From Ilyomonas sp965219515 (lineage in GTDB: Bacteria > Bacteroidota > Bacteroidia > Chitinophagales > Chitinophagaceae), in contig OZ244776.1 of assembly GCA_965219515.1 (NCBI GenBank), forward strand, positions 434,001-498,000: DNA of 64,000 nt, in the 5' to 3' direction. Within the stretch, counting starts at the first letter, position 1, and each line of letters starts with the position of its first letter. Below the pieces are notes generated by a model that was not told the origin of the DNA, did no database searches, and was given only the letters and a program-made list of their open reading frames with translations. Made by a program: the position numbers and the translations under genes. Positions 7,906 through 16,626 of the stretch are shown here, one piece after another.

Positions 7906-7913
7906 CAAAGGTA
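7906..7913 (-). promoter_or_regulatory. Promoter -7 element (TACCTTTG) of holA
   Basis: This exact TAnnTTTG match on the minus strand lies 4 nt upstream of the holA ATG. Confidence 0.5.
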
Positions 7914-7951
7914 AGAGGTTTGGGTATGAGCTTTTAACTTTCAGCTTTCAG

Positions 7952-8767
7952 CTATTTCTCCATTTGTTCTATCACTTCGGCAGATACGCCGGTGAACGAA
8001 AAACCACCGTCGTGAAACAGGTTTTGCATCGTTACCATTTTGGTTAAATCGCTGAATAAAGTAATGCAGTAATTAGCGCATTCTTCTGCGGTTGCATTGC
8101 CAAGCGGACTCATTTTTTCGGCATAACCAATAAAGCCTTCAAAACCTTTTACACCACTACCCGCCGTGGTTCTGGTTGGCGATTGGGATAGCGTGTTTAT
8201 GCGTACTTTACTCTTCTTGGCATAATGGTAGCCAAAGCTGCGCGCAATGCTTTCTAACATTGATTTTGCATCTGCCATTTCGTTATAATCGGGAAAAACG
8301 CGCTGTGCGGCAATGTATGTTAGCGCCACCACGCTGCCCCATTCTTTAATGGCATCCATGTTATAACAGAGTTGCAATAAACGGTGCAGGCTCATGGCGG
8401 AGATATCCATGGTTTTGTGCGTAAAATCGTAATTGAGCGACGTATAAGAGTTGTTTTTGCGCATGTTCATGCTCATGCCAACGCTGTGAAGAATAAAGTC
8501 TATCTGACCGCCAAAATGCTCCATGCTTTTCGTAATCAGGTTTTTCATATCGTCGTTACTGGTAACATCGGCAGCAATTACCGGCGCATCACCGCATTCT
8601 TTTGCAAGATTATTTATTTCACCCATACGCATGGCAATGGGCGCATTGGTTAATACAATCTGAGCGCCTTCTTCATAACATTTCTGCGCTATTTTCCAGG
8701 CAATTGACTGGTCATTAAGTGCACCGAAAATAATTCCTTTTTTTTCCTGTAATAAGTTATAAGCCAT
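7952..8767 (-). CDS. fabI: Enoyl-[acyl-carrier-protein] reductase (NADH)
   Basis: FabI reduces trans-2-enoyl-ACP in the last step of each fatty-acid elongation cycle and is the usual target of triclosan. From ATG 8767 the protein has about 271 residues and starts MAYNLLQEKKGIIFGALN. It contains the nucleotide-binding region with NDQSIAWKIAQ, the catalytic Tyr-x6-Lys (YNEMADAK), SQSPTRTTAGSGVKGF and the C-terminal FHDGGFSFTGVS. The longer in-frame start (8854) adds 29 non-conserved residues and is rejected. Just past the stop lie two CTTTCAG heptads (about 7936-7950) of the dispersed repeat family. It is transcribed in the same direction as recN and holA. Confidence 0.92.
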   Translation of the reverse strand: MAYNLLQEKKGIIFGALNDQSIAWKIAQKCYEEGAQIVLTNAPIAMRMGEINNLAKECGDAPVIAADVTSNDDMKNLITKSMEHFGGQIDFILHSVGMSMNMRKNNSYTSLNYDFTHKTMDISAMSLHRLLQLCYNMDAIKEWGSVVALTYIAAQRVFPDYNEMADAKSMLESIARSFGYHYAKKSKVRINTLSQSPTRTTAGSGVKGFEGFIGYAEKMSPLGNATAEECANYCITLFSDLTKMVTMQNLFHDGGFSFTGVSAEVIEQMEK

Positions 8768-8885
8768 CAGAAGTAGATTTGATAATTGAAAACAAAGAAA
8801 CGGAATTTGGTAATGCGTAAATTTGAAAGTTTGAAAATGACTTACTTCAATCATTAGCCCATTATTGCATCTTTAGATTATAAAG

Positions 8886-10541
8886 TTAATTCAGCACCAT
8901 TTCTCTTGCGTTTTCCAGCGCTGCGGCAGTAGGCTTTTCGCCGCTCAGCATTTGCGCCACGGCCGTAATTCTTTCCTCTTTCGACAGCAGCCTGATATTG
9001 GTTTTTATGGCATTGTCTTTTATTTCTTTGTAAACAAAAAAATGGGCATCGGCTCTGCCTGCAATCTGCGGCTGATGCGTAATGGCAATTACCTGTCGCT
9101 GTGTGGCCAAACCTTTCATAATAATGCCAACCTGTTTGGCCGCTTCGCCCGAAATGCCGGTATCAATTTCATCAAAAATCATGGTTGGTAAATTGATGGA
9201 TTGCGCAACAAGCGATTTGATGCAAAGCATTAACCGGCTTAGCTCGCCGCCGCTGGCAACTTTGCGCAACGGCTCGAAACGGTTGCTGTTATTGGCATCG
9301 AACAAAAATTCGATGTTATTGTTGCCAAAAATATGCAGCGGCGTTTCTGTTATCTGCACTTTCAAACGTGCATTTGGCATTCCAACCTGCGTTAACAACC
9401 GGGTTACCTCTTTTGAAAACGGTTCGCTTTGTTTTCGCCGTGCTTCGTTTAAATTTTTTGCTCCTTCCATCGCTTGTTTAAATAAAGCGCTTACCTGCTT
9501 TTCTTTTACCGAAATGGTTTCGTCTATGTTTAAAACGGCCTGCAGTTTTTGTTCTAATTCGCTTTGCAACTGCAATAATTCATTCGTATCAGACAAACCA
9601 TGTTTCTTTAATAATTTATAACCCAATGCAAGTCGTTCGTTTATCCATTCAATTCGTGCAGCATCAAAATTTACATTGTCGTTTATGTTTTCTACTTCAT
9701 CTGCAATATCTTGCAATTCTATTTGTGCGCTTTGCAAACGTTGTATCAATGAAGGCAACTGCGGATGAAACGAATGATAATGCTGAAGCTGACCGGCAAT
9801 TTGTTTTAATATCGCTACAACAGGTTCTTCGCCTTCCTGTAATGAATAATACGTTTTTGAAAGCGCAGTTTTTATTTCCTCGGCATGGCTAAGCAGTTGC
9901 AGTTCACTGTCAATTTCTTCCAGTTCATTTTCTTTAAAAGCCGCATCATTCAATTCATTAAAAAGAAAATTATTAAAGTCGAACTCTTTGGTAAAAGAAC
10001 TTTTTTTCTGTAATAAATTTTCCAGTTCGCGTTGTTCTTTTTGCCAGTTCCGAAATACGTTTTGATAAGCCGGCAACGCATCTTCATTCTTTGCCAGCGC
10101 ATCAACCACTTCGCGCTGAAAATCGCTGTCGCCAAGTTCCAGCGTATCAAACTGGCGGTGCAGATCAACCAGCAGCGAAGCCAGTTCTTTTAACTGAAAC
10201 AAAGTAGCCGGCGTATCGTTGATGAAACCCCGCGATTTGCCGCTTGGCAATATTTCACGGCGAATCACAAGCTCGCCTTCGTTTTCTAAGTCATGCGTTT
10301 GCAGAAACGTTTTTACTTCCTGTTTGTCGTCTATGGCAAAAATTCCTTCTACAAAACATTTTTTATCGGTAAACATGAGCGCCGCTGTATCGGCGCGCTC
10401 GCCAAGAATAAGGCTAAGGGCGCCCATCAAAATACTTTTGCCGGCACCGGTTTCGCCGGTAATAATATTGAGGTTGTGAGAGAAAGTAATTTCTATTTCG
10501 TCTATGATGGCATAGTTCTGAATGTGTAAGCGCTGCAACAT
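8886..10541 (-). CDS. recN: DNA repair protein RecN
   Basis: RecN is an SMC-like ATPase of double-strand break repair. From ATG 10541 the protein has 551 residues, the usual family length. It starts MLQRLHIQNYAIIDEIEITF and contains Walker A GETGAGKS near residue 31. The central coiled-coil arms run from about 160 to 380. The C-terminal ATPase half has the signature VASGGELSRLMLCIK and Walker B TMIFDEIDTGISGEAA. A TAGTTTTG promoter element lies 12 nt before this ATG, while the alternative start at 10556 overlaps that element. The gene is bounded upstream by the intergenic heptad repeat at 10587-10670. Confidence 0.94.
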   Translation of the reverse strand: MLQRLHIQNYAIIDEIEITFSHNLNIITGETGAGKSILMGALSLILGERADTAALMFTDKKCFVEGIFAIDDKQEVKTFLQTHDLENEGELVIRREILPSGKSRGFINDTPATLFQLKELASLLVDLHRQFDTLELGDSDFQREVVDALAKNEDALPAYQNVFRNWQKEQRELENLLQKKSSFTKEFDFNNFLFNELNDAAFKENELEEIDSELQLLSHAEEIKTALSKTYYSLQEGEEPVVAILKQIAGQLQHYHSFHPQLPSLIQRLQSAQIELQDIADEVENINDNVNFDAARIEWINERLALGYKLLKKHGLSDTNELLQLQSELEQKLQAVLNIDETISVKEKQVSALFKQAMEGAKNLNEARRKQSEPFSKEVTRLLTQVGMPNARLKVQITETPLHIFGNNNIEFLFDANNSNRFEPLRKVASGGELSRLMLCIKSLVAQSINLPTMIFDEIDTGISGEAAKQVGIIMKGLATQRQVIAITHQPQIAGRADAHFFVYKEIKDNAIKTNIRLLSKEERITAVAQMLSGEKPTAAALENAREMVLN

Positions 10542-10553
10542 AATTTGAAGCTG

Positions 10554-10561
10554 CAAAACTA
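10554..10561 (-). promoter_or_regulatory. Promoter -7 element (TAGTTTTG) of recN
   Basis: This minus-strand TAnnTTTG match lies 12 nt upstream of ATG 10541. It overlaps the alternative start at 10556, which argues against that start. Confidence 0.45.
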
Positions 10562-10586
10562 AGAAAAGATGAAGAAACCCGGTTGT

Positions 10587-10670
10587 CAGCTTTCAGCGAT
10601 CAGCAATCAGTTTTCAGCCGTCAGAAAATGCAAACGGTGTATTGCCTCAAACCTTAAACCTTACATCCCA
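10587..10670. repeat. Composite heptanucleotide repeat, intergenic copy
   Basis: The units CAGCTTT, CAGCGAT, CAGCAAT, CAGTTTT, CAGCCGT, CAGAAAA, TGCAAAC, GGTGTAT, TGCCTCA, AACCTTA and AACCTTA follow one another with a strict 7-nt period. The order and sequence of the second half parallel the ribF-internal copy at 6609-6664, so the two are the same repeat element in different settings. Confidence 0.82.
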
Positions 10671-10678
10671 ACTTTGTA

Positions 10679-10981
10679 TTATTTTAACGCCTGCTTACCC
10701 GCATTTAAATATTGCTGTAATGAAGCCACATAATTTTCAAACGCCCTGATGCCCTGCTTTGTAATTTTACAGCTTGTGTTGGGATAATTGTCTTTAAACT
10801 CTTTGGTAACATCAATGTATCCGGCTTCTTTCAGTTTTTGCACCTGTACGCTCAGATTTCCGGCGGTGGCATTTGTTTTTTCTTTGATAAACGTAAATTC
10901 GGCTTCCTTTACACTGATGAGAAGACTCATTATGGCAAGACGTAGCTGCGAATGCAATATGGGATCCAGATCGTTAAACAT
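10679..10981 (-). CDS. Small winged-helix transcriptional regulator
   Basis: A 100-residue protein consisting almost entirely of a winged helix: LRLAIMSLLISVKEAEFTFIKEKT, then NLSVQVQKLKEAGYIDVTKEF (recognition helix) and a basic wing with SCKITKQGIRAFENYV. It resembles the MarR/PadR-like HTH_27 proteins that in Bacteroidota accompany a small integral membrane protein. Its start overlaps the end of the upstream membrane-protein gene by 8 bp, so the two are translationally coupled. The target is unknown. Confidence 0.82.
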   Translation of the reverse strand: MFNDLDPILHSQLRLAIMSLLISVKEAEFTFIKEKTNATAGNLSVQVQKLKEAGYIDVTKEFKDNYPNTSCKITKQGIRAFENYVASLQQYLNAGKQALK

Positions 10982-11588
10982 GCTGTTGTCTCTTTGCGTT
11001 CAGATATCTGCGTTGTAAAATGATGCCGGGAATAAACCACGCCAGCAACGCTGCGCCCGCTACAAGTAGCAGGGCATAGGGATACGATGTGTAAAGACTA
11101 ACAACGGCAAACACCCAGCAGGCGATGCCGCCAAATATCATTGGCTTAAACCTTCTTGTGAAGCCGGTAGCAAACGTAGGAATGCCATAAACAATAAGAA
11201 AAAGCGCATTCGGACGCAGGCTGCCCACAGGAACGGTTAATGAGTTGAGATAAAAATTGAGCAAAAACATGCTAACGCCAAAGGCGATCCAGATGCCGCC
11301 CATCGCATCTTCATGATACGTTTTAAATTTTTTCTTTTTTCTTTCTCTGACAGAGATAATGATTTGCGGAATGACCGCCAGAAACGTAAGCAGCCAAACC
11401 AAATCTGCCCAGGGAATAGGATAGTAAAAAGAGGCAAATTCTACAAGCGCGCAAAACGTAACAATGCTGCCCCACATCAGTGCGCTGATGCCGGTTTCAA
11501 TAAAATCGCTCTTGGCTTTACTGATCATCTGCGTTATCAGCAGCAGGCTTTCTTCTTCGCTGAAAAATACTTCTTCCTGTTCTGTCAT
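10974..11588 (-). CDS. Integral membrane protein of unknown function
   Basis: From ATG 11588 the protein has about 204 residues, with a soluble acidic N-terminus (MTEQEEVFFSEEES) and roughly six hydrophobic segments, for example ISALMWGSIVTFCALVEFA, ADLVWLLTFLAVIPQIIISV and YALLLVAGAALLAWFIPGIIL. The first half (SKAKSDFIETG, the charged RERKKKKFKTYHEDAMGGIW loop) matches a hypothetical membrane protein family frequently encoded next to a winged-helix regulator, as here. The longer start at 11609 adds seven residues and is less likely. No function can be assigned. Confidence 0.75.
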   Translation of the reverse strand: MTEQEEVFFSEEESLLLITQMISKAKSDFIETGISALMWGSIVTFCALVEFASFYYPIPWADLVWLLTFLAVIPQIIISVRERKKKKFKTYHEDAMGGIWIAFGVSMFLLNFYLNSLTVPVGSLRPNALFLIVYGIPTFATGFTRRFKPMIFGGIACWVFAVVSLYTSYPYALLLVAGAALLAWFIPGIILQRRYLNAKRQQHV

Positions 11589-11622
11589 AAGAAAAATTTT
11601 ATGAATCAAATCAATATAAAGT

Positions 11623-11663
11623 CAGCAACAAAGACAACAAGTGTTTTGCTGTCTTTGTTGCTG
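11623..11663 (-). terminator. Strong hairpin downstream of the 11674-12300 gene
   Basis: Perfect 14-bp arms (11623-11636 and 11650-11663, CAGCAACAAAGACA and its complement) surround a 13-nt loop. It begins 10 nt past the stop of the upstream minus-strand gene and is followed by AT-rich DNA. It may act as a terminator or attenuator before the membrane-protein gene. Confidence 0.6.
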
Positions 11664-11673
11664 CTCTGATTTA

Positions 11674-12300
11674 TTATTGACATTGTGCCAACATTTCATC
11701 ATTTTGCTCTGCGCCCCAGGTAGGATACAAAGGCTTTTTTTCTTCCGTTTTAAACAAATCGGCAGCCTGTTGAAAGATGGGTTTTGCTTTGGCTTTACCA
11801 CCGCCAAATTGTTCCGGCGTATTAAACACGCTCATGCCCTGCAGGTAATACAGGCGCGGATTTTTCGGGTCCATCTGCATTCCTTTTTGTAAGGCGGTGG
11901 CAGCTTCAGTTCCGTATGTCTGCCAGCGTTCCTGCGGGTTTACCATCATTTGCTGCACGGCCGCCATATCGCGCAGCGCCAGAAATTCTGAATTGCCGTT
12001 AATGGCTTCGCCTTTTGCAATGATAGCTTTGGTTTCTTCGGCAAGTTTGTCTTTGTCCACGCTGTTGTCAACCCAGCCAATGCGCACTTTGGCAAGCGAT
12101 GCCCAGTAATAGGGCAGCCACTGTGTTTTTTCGGCATCGCCAACTCTTTCAAAGGCGGCTGATGCCGCATTCAGATCGGCGGATGTTTTGGCAGAATCGA
12201 GCATGGCTAAATTTTTTTCCATCGCCACGGTGTATTTGTCTGACTGAGAGAAGGCGGCAACGCTTGTCAGCATTGCAATTGAAAGAATAAACTGTTTCAT
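11674..12300 (-). CDS. Secreted TPR-like helical protein
   Basis: A 208-residue protein with a cleavable signal peptide (MKQFILSIAMLTSVAAFSQ). The mature part is alpha-helical and alanine-rich. Segments such as AASAAFERVGDAEKTQWLPYYWASLAKVRIG and ATALQKGMQMDPKNPRLYYLQGMSVFN have the spacing of tetratricopeptide-like repeats (MDPKNPRLYYLQG is TPR-like). Homologues are common as periplasmic hypothetical proteins in Bacteroidota. It is followed by a strong hairpin (11623-11663) and preceded by a heptanucleotide array (12310-12379). No enzymatic motif is seen. Confidence 0.75.
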   Translation of the reverse strand: MKQFILSIAMLTSVAAFSQSDKYTVAMEKNLAMLDSAKTSADLNAASAAFERVGDAEKTQWLPYYWASLAKVRIGWVDNSVDKDKLAEETKAIIAKGEAINGNSEFLALRDMAAVQQMMVNPQERWQTYGTEAATALQKGMQMDPKNPRLYYLQGMSVFNTPEQFGGGKAKAKPIFQQAADLFKTEEKKPLYPTWGAEQNDEMLAQCQ

Positions 12301-12309
12301 GTTTGTTGT

Positions 12310-12379
12310 ATTAAGTATTATGTATTAAGTATTATGTCTCTTGTATTTATCGTACTACAGACTACATACTACATTGTAT
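12310..12379. repeat. Heptanucleotide repeat array (ATTAAGT/ATTATGT and xxACTAC types)
   Basis: Ten head-to-tail 7-nt units: ATTAAGT, ATTATGT, ATTAAGT, ATTATGT, CTCTTGT, ATTTATC, GTACTAC, AGACTAC, ATACTAC and ATTGTAT. It fills nearly the whole gap between the TonB-receptor gene and the secreted-protein gene. Confidence 0.78.
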
Positions 12380-12382
12380 AAT

Positions 12383-14656
12383 TTAAAGATTTCCGTTAAT
12401 TGCATCCTGCGATCTGTCTATGCCCCAGCTAAAAAATGCGCCGATAAAATAAAATCGTTTTGCCGGTGGCGTAATAGGTTCTCTGTACAATCCGTTATAT
12501 GAATAATTGTAATTGTAAATCAGATTATACCCGAAGGTATTGGTTACGCTGGCAAACAAAACGGTATTTGTTTTTGCATTGGTTTTGCCAACCGACGGCA
12601 CATAATAAATGCTCATCCCAAGCGTATTATAGGCTTTTGTTTTTCCCTGGTCGGCAAGAAAATATTTATTGTTGGCAAAATTATATTGCAGGTTATAATA
12701 CGGTCTGCCGCTGGCAAAACTATACGTACCGCTGATGCCGGTTTTCCACTTAAGAATAAAGCGTTTTACAACTAAGGACAACGTGTTATTCGCAGCAAAA
12801 TTCGGTTGCAGTTTGTCGGGAAAATTCAGGTAATTTCGTTTTGTATCCAGATACGAATAACTAATCCAGTAATCTAAATTCTTAATGCTTTTCTTATCTC
12901 TGAAAAACAGCTCAACGCCCTGCGCATAACCGGTTCCGCTGTTGTCATATTTTGTTATTTCATAGTTAACAGGAACCGTTTTTACAAGGTCATTGTAATT
13001 TTTATAATACGCTTCGAGGCGAAAAATTCTGTCGTTCGACAGCTTCTGATAATTGATGATGTAATGGGCTGCTTTCGTATATCCAAGCGCATATCCGAAA
13101 TTGATGGCGGAACCAAGCTGATTGTTTTCCGGCTTCTGATAAAAAAGCCCGTATGCCGCCGATACCTGCGCGCCTTCGCCTACTTTGTAAGCCAGCGATA
13201 CTCGCGGTGCCAGATTTACTTTATGTAAAATGGATGAATTTTCGAAACGCGCGCCCAGCTTAGCTGCCAGGCTGTTGGTAAGAAAAATATCGGTTTCGGC
13301 AAACAAAGCTTCATAGTTATCGGTAAGCCGGTAAGCCGTATCGGTAGCAGTGGTTTTAAAATTATATTTACTTAAAGAGTTCCAATATTCGCCGCCAAAC
13401 CGCACGGCATTGATGCCGGTTAATTTCTTTTCAAACACCGCTTTCATCTGGGTCAGATTATCAATTCTTTCCAAACCGAAGTTTTTATAGAACAGCCAGA
13501 ATTTGTCCTGGTTAAAATATTGCGGTTCGTTTTTCTGATTTTGCAATTGCTGCGTAATGTTATCCTTGTTGGTGCTGAAACCGCTGCCCAGATTCATTTT
13601 CCAGCCTTTGCCTAAGTTTTCGCGCCAGCTAAGATTGTTATACCAGTTGATATTTTTGATACCGAATGCGTCTTTTAAAACCAGGCTGTCAATATCGGGC
13701 CGGCGCAGACCAAGATTGCTGGTGCCAAATGTGATATAATATTTTATCATGCCGCCGTGTTTTGTTTTGATGCGAAAATTGGCGTCTCCGTTGTGCAGTT
13801 CGGGTATCTTAAAAAAATCGGGTGTCTGCTTTACAACATTGAAATAAGCAATAAGGTTTGTATAACCGTAATTAATGCCCCAAGATGATACTTTTTTCTT
13901 ATCGAGATATTGAATGCCGCCACCAATAAACAGCGGAGAAACAGATAAGTTGGCAGCCGTTTTTTCGGGTAAATCAATAGATTCAAGAATAACCGCCGCC
14001 GACAAAGCCTGCCCATATAAAGCCGAATATCCGCCGGTGCTGAATACCGTGCCTTTAAACAAAAACGGCAGAAATCGCCCGCGGCTGGCAATATCGGGAA
14101 CGCTGGCGAAATAAGGATTGTTTACCAATGTTCCGTCAATAAACTGCTTGGTTTCGTAGCCCGCGCCGCCTCGCACAAATAAGCCTTCCTGCTCGCCCAC
14201 CTGTTGCGCGCCGGGAAGCGTTTTAATAGCCGAAGTAATATCAGCATTGCCTCCGCCAACGGTGGCTACATCTATCGAAGTTAAAACCGTAACGGCGCGT
14301 TTATTGTCGCCTGCGGCAAACGAACCAGCCGTTACGGTTACGGCTTTCAGTTCGTTAAATTCCTCTTTGATTGAAAAATCTATGGAAAGCGGTGCGCCGG
14401 CAAGGGTAATGGTTTCTTCTGCCGGTTTAAAGCCTACGGCAGATGCGATAAGAATATGTGCGCCTGTTTCAGTTGTGATAAATGAATAGCTGCCGCTTGA
14501 ATCCGATGTTGCGCCATCGTATGTGTCTTTTAAAGTAAGGCTGGCGCCGATTATTTTTTTACCACGCGCATTTTTTACCACGCCGGAAATTTTTACCTGC
14601 GATTGCGCCGACAAAATAACGAAGAGCAAAAGCAGCATAAAAAAAATGTGTCTCAT
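12383..14656 (-). CDS. TonB-dependent outer-membrane receptor with CarboxypepD_reg-like domain
   Basis: From ATG 14656 the protein has about 757 residues. A signal peptide (MRHIFFMLLLLFVILSAQSQ) is followed by a carboxypeptidase-regulatory-like beta-sandwich (VKISGVVKNARGKKIIGASL to about residue 95), a plug domain (DITSAIKTLPGAQQVGEQEG, VRGGAGYETKQFIDGTLVNNPYF) and a 22-strand-type barrel to the C-terminus. Such proteins import large or scarce ligands across the outer membrane using TonB energy. There is no SusD partner nearby, so this is not a standard polysaccharide-utilisation pair. A TACGTTTG promoter element 18 nt upstream overlaps the alternative start at 14677, which is therefore rejected. 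The substrate is unknown. Confidence 0.9.
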   Translation of the reverse strand: MRHIFFMLLLLFVILSAQSQVKISGVVKNARGKKIIGASLTLKDTYDGATSDSSGSYSFITTETGAHILIASAVGFKPAEETITLAGAPLSIDFSIKEEFNELKAVTVTAGSFAAGDNKRAVTVLTSIDVATVGGGNADITSAIKTLPGAQQVGEQEGLFVRGGAGYETKQFIDGTLVNNPYFASVPDIASRGRFLPFLFKGTVFSTGGYSALYGQALSAAVILESIDLPEKTAANLSVSPLFIGGGIQYLDKKKVSSWGINYGYTNLIAYFNVVKQTPDFFKIPELHNGDANFRIKTKHGGMIKYYITFGTSNLGLRRPDIDSLVLKDAFGIKNINWYNNLSWRENLGKGWKMNLGSGFSTNKDNITQQLQNQKNEPQYFNQDKFWLFYKNFGLERIDNLTQMKAVFEKKLTGINAVRFGGEYWNSLSKYNFKTTATDTAYRLTDNYEALFAETDIFLTNSLAAKLGARFENSSILHKVNLAPRVSLAYKVGEGAQVSAAYGLFYQKPENNQLGSAINFGYALGYTKAAHYIINYQKLSNDRIFRLEAYYKNYNDLVKTVPVNYEITKYDNSGTGYAQGVELFFRDKKSIKNLDYWISYSYLDTKRNYLNFPDKLQPNFAANNTLSLVVKRFILKWKTGISGTYSFASGRPYYNLQYNFANNKYFLADQGKTKAYNTLGMSIYYVPSVGKTNAKTNTVLFASVTNTFGYNLIYNYNYSYNGLYREPITPPAKRFYFIGAFFSWGIDRSQDAINGNL

Positions 14657-14674
14657 AACAATGAATTGATAACG

Positions 14675-14682
14675 CAAACGTA
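14675..14682 (-). promoter_or_regulatory. Promoter -7 element (TACGTTTG) of the TonB-receptor gene
   Basis: This exact TAnnTTTG match on the minus strand lies 18 nt before ATG 14656. The upstream 219 bp to the next gene are AT-rich and show no other feature I can support. Confidence 0.5.
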
Positions 14683-14901
14683 GAGTAGTTTATAAAATAA
14701 ACCAAATTATTTTTTAAATTTAATTTAGAAAATTTTATATAGTCGGAGAAATGCCATTTGATTGTAGATTAGGTTTGCGGTCGAAAACTGTATGGTTTTA
14801 AACGCGAAAGATTAAATGTGTAGCATGAAAATTGGATATGCGTCGTCCCGTTTCTCAGTAAACAATACAATAAAACGGTGTTAACAAAACAATAGTTCAG
14901 A

Positions 14902-16068
14902 TTGAGTTATCATAAATATGCCGCGCCTTTGCTTTTTGATGGTTATCGGTTACGGCGAAACGAGGTTTTAATAACTGATGAAAACGGAACCATTGAAACC
15001 ATTGCTTCGCGTGAGGAAGCCGGTGATGATGTGCAGGTTTTACAAGGCATTCTTTGCCCAGGTTTTATCAATTGCCATTGTCATTTGGAACTGAGCCACA
15101 TGCGCGGCTTAATTCCCGAACAAACCGGACTGGTTGATTTTGTTTTTAATGTGGTTACGCAACGGCATTTTTCGGAGGAAATTATTTTTGACACCATTGC
15201 CGGCGCGGAAGCGGAAATGATTAAAAGCGGCATCGTTGCTGTCGGCGATATTTGCAACAACTCAGTTACCATTTCGCAGAAAGAAAAAAACAATATCAGC
15301 TATTACAATTTTATTGAAGTGAGCGGCTGGCTGCCCGAAGTGGCGCAGGCAAGAATAGAAAATGCGGCAGTTGTTTATGAAGCATTCAGTCAATTGTCAT
15401 CAGTCAATGGTGAACAATCTTTGGTTCCTCATGCGCCGTATTCAGTATCAGAAAAGTTGTGGTTGCTGCTACAACCTTATTTTCAAAATAAAACCGTCAG
15501 CATTCACAACCAGGAAACGAATTTTGAAGATGAATTGTTCATGCAGGGCGGCGGCGATTTTATGCGCATGTACAGCCTGATGAAAATAGATAGTTCTTTT
15601 TTTTCGCCTTCGGGAAAAAGCAGTTTGCAGACTTATTTTCCCAAACTTGAAACTGCGCGAAACGTAATGCTGGTGCACAATACATTCACCAGGAAAGCCG
15701 ATGTATTGTATGCAAGGAAACGGGCTACGGCGAACCGGCAAAACTTGTTCTGGTGTCTTTGCATCAATGCAAATTTGTACATTGAAAGTGCTGTGCCGCC
15801 GGTTAATCTGCTGCTTGAAAACGAATGCAATATTGTGTTGGGAACGGATAGCCTGGCAAGCAACCGGAGCCTGAATATGCTGGATGAAATAAAAACACTG
15901 AAAAAAAAGTTTCCGCAACTTACCATTGAACAGCTACTTCAGTTTGCAACTTTAAATGGTGCGAAAGCATTGAATATGGAAAACGAGTTTGGAAGTTTTG
16001 AACACGGAAAACGACCGGGCGTTTTATTGCTGACTGATGATTTAAGCGAAGTGAAAAGGTTAGCTTAA
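14902..16068 (+). CDS. Amidohydrolase family deaminase (chlorohydrolase/cytosine-deaminase-like)
   Basis: A 388-residue metal-dependent amidohydrolase. Metal and active-site motifs are in order: GFINCHCHLELSH (HxH), VAVGDICNN, PHAPYSVS, SIHNQETNFEDELF and GTDSLASNRSLNMLDEI. The pattern is that of the S-adenosylhomocysteine, guanine or aminofutalosine deaminase branch; aminofutalosine deaminase of menaquinone synthesis is one possibility, but the substrate cannot be fixed from sequence. The start appears to be TTG 14902, since no ATG precedes the conserved YAAPLLFDGYRL segment. Residues FSQLSSVNGEQSL (about 15388-15424) derive from heptad-repeat-like DNA just before PHAPYS. The stop overlaps that of the convergent Uma2 gene. 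Confidence 0.82.
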   Translation: MSYHKYAAPLLFDGYRLRRNEVLITDENGTIETIASREEAGDDVQVLQGILCPGFINCHCHLELSHMRGLIPEQTGLVDFVFNVVTQRHFSEEIIFDTIAGAEAEMIKSGIVAVGDICNNSVTISQKEKNNISYYNFIEVSGWLPEVAQARIENAAVVYEAFSQLSSVNGEQSLVPHAPYSVSEKLWLLLQPYFQNKTVSIHNQETNFEDELFMQGGGDFMRMYSLMKIDSSFFSPSGKSSLQTYFPKLETARNVMLVHNTFTRKADVLYARKRATANRQNLFWCLCINANLYIESAVPPVNLLLENECNIVLGTDSLASNRSLNMLDEIKTLKKKFPQLTIEQLLQFATLNGAKALNMENEFGSFEHGKRPGVLLLTDDLSEVKRLA

Positions 16069-16595
16069 AAATAAAATTCGTAATCTAAAACAGCCGATTT
16101 AAAATGCCCGTCTGCCTGATAAACCAACTGATAAGAATCTTTATGTAATGTATAAGCCAATACGTTTCTGTTTGCAGGATTGATGATAAAATATTCTTTT
16201 ACGCCGGCACGTTCATAGAGTTGTTTTTTTTGCACCCGATCCCTGCTTTTATCTGACGATAACACTTCGACAATCAAATCGGGTGCACCATAAAAATAGC
16301 CATCATCGTGCAGGATGTGCAAGTTTTCGTTAGATACAAACATCACATCCGGCTGAACGGCAGATTTCAGGTCTTCAAAATAAACGTCAACCGGAGAAAC
16401 AGCCACAATTCCTTTTTTTGATTCTTCTAAAAAATTGGCAATCCGTTGAGCAAATAACAGCACTAATCTCTGATGATTGTACTTTGGTGCAGGCGACATA
16501 TACAAAACATTATCTATTACTTCACATAAAGTTCCTTCGGGCAATATCCGAAATACATCGAGCGCTGTTTTAGGTACTTGTTCAATTGCTTCCAT
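16065..16595 (-). CDS. Uma2 family (DUF820) putative endonuclease
   Basis: From ATG 16595 (MEAIEQVPKTALDVFRILPEG) the protein has about 176 residues with the Uma2 pattern: EVIDNVLYMSPAPKYNHQRLV, VDVYFEDLKSAVQPDVMFVS, GAPDLIVEVLSSDKSRDR and the KKQLYERAGVKEYFIINP ending. The acidic and lysine residues of the PD-(D/E)xK-like fold are present. Extension to 16673 would overlap recO and adds a non-conserved basic stretch. It is only distantly similar to the other Uma2 protein in this window. It follows recO by 31 bp on the same strand. Confidence 0.85.
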   Translation of the reverse strand: MEAIEQVPKTALDVFRILPEGTLCEVIDNVLYMSPAPKYNHQRLVLLFAQRIANFLEESKKGIVAVSPVDVYFEDLKSAVQPDVMFVSNENLHILHDDGYFYGAPDLIVEVLSSDKSRDRVQKKQLYERAGVKEYFIINPANRNVLAYTLHKDSYQLVYQADGHFKSAVLDYEFYF

Positions 16596-16626
16596 CACGA
16601 TTCTTTTTTCAAAAATAAATAATAAA

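Noticed and set aside
9082..9621. Long plus-strand ORF (179 codons) opposite recN
   Set aside because: It is antisense to a conserved gene, lacks recognisable motifs and has shadow-like composition.
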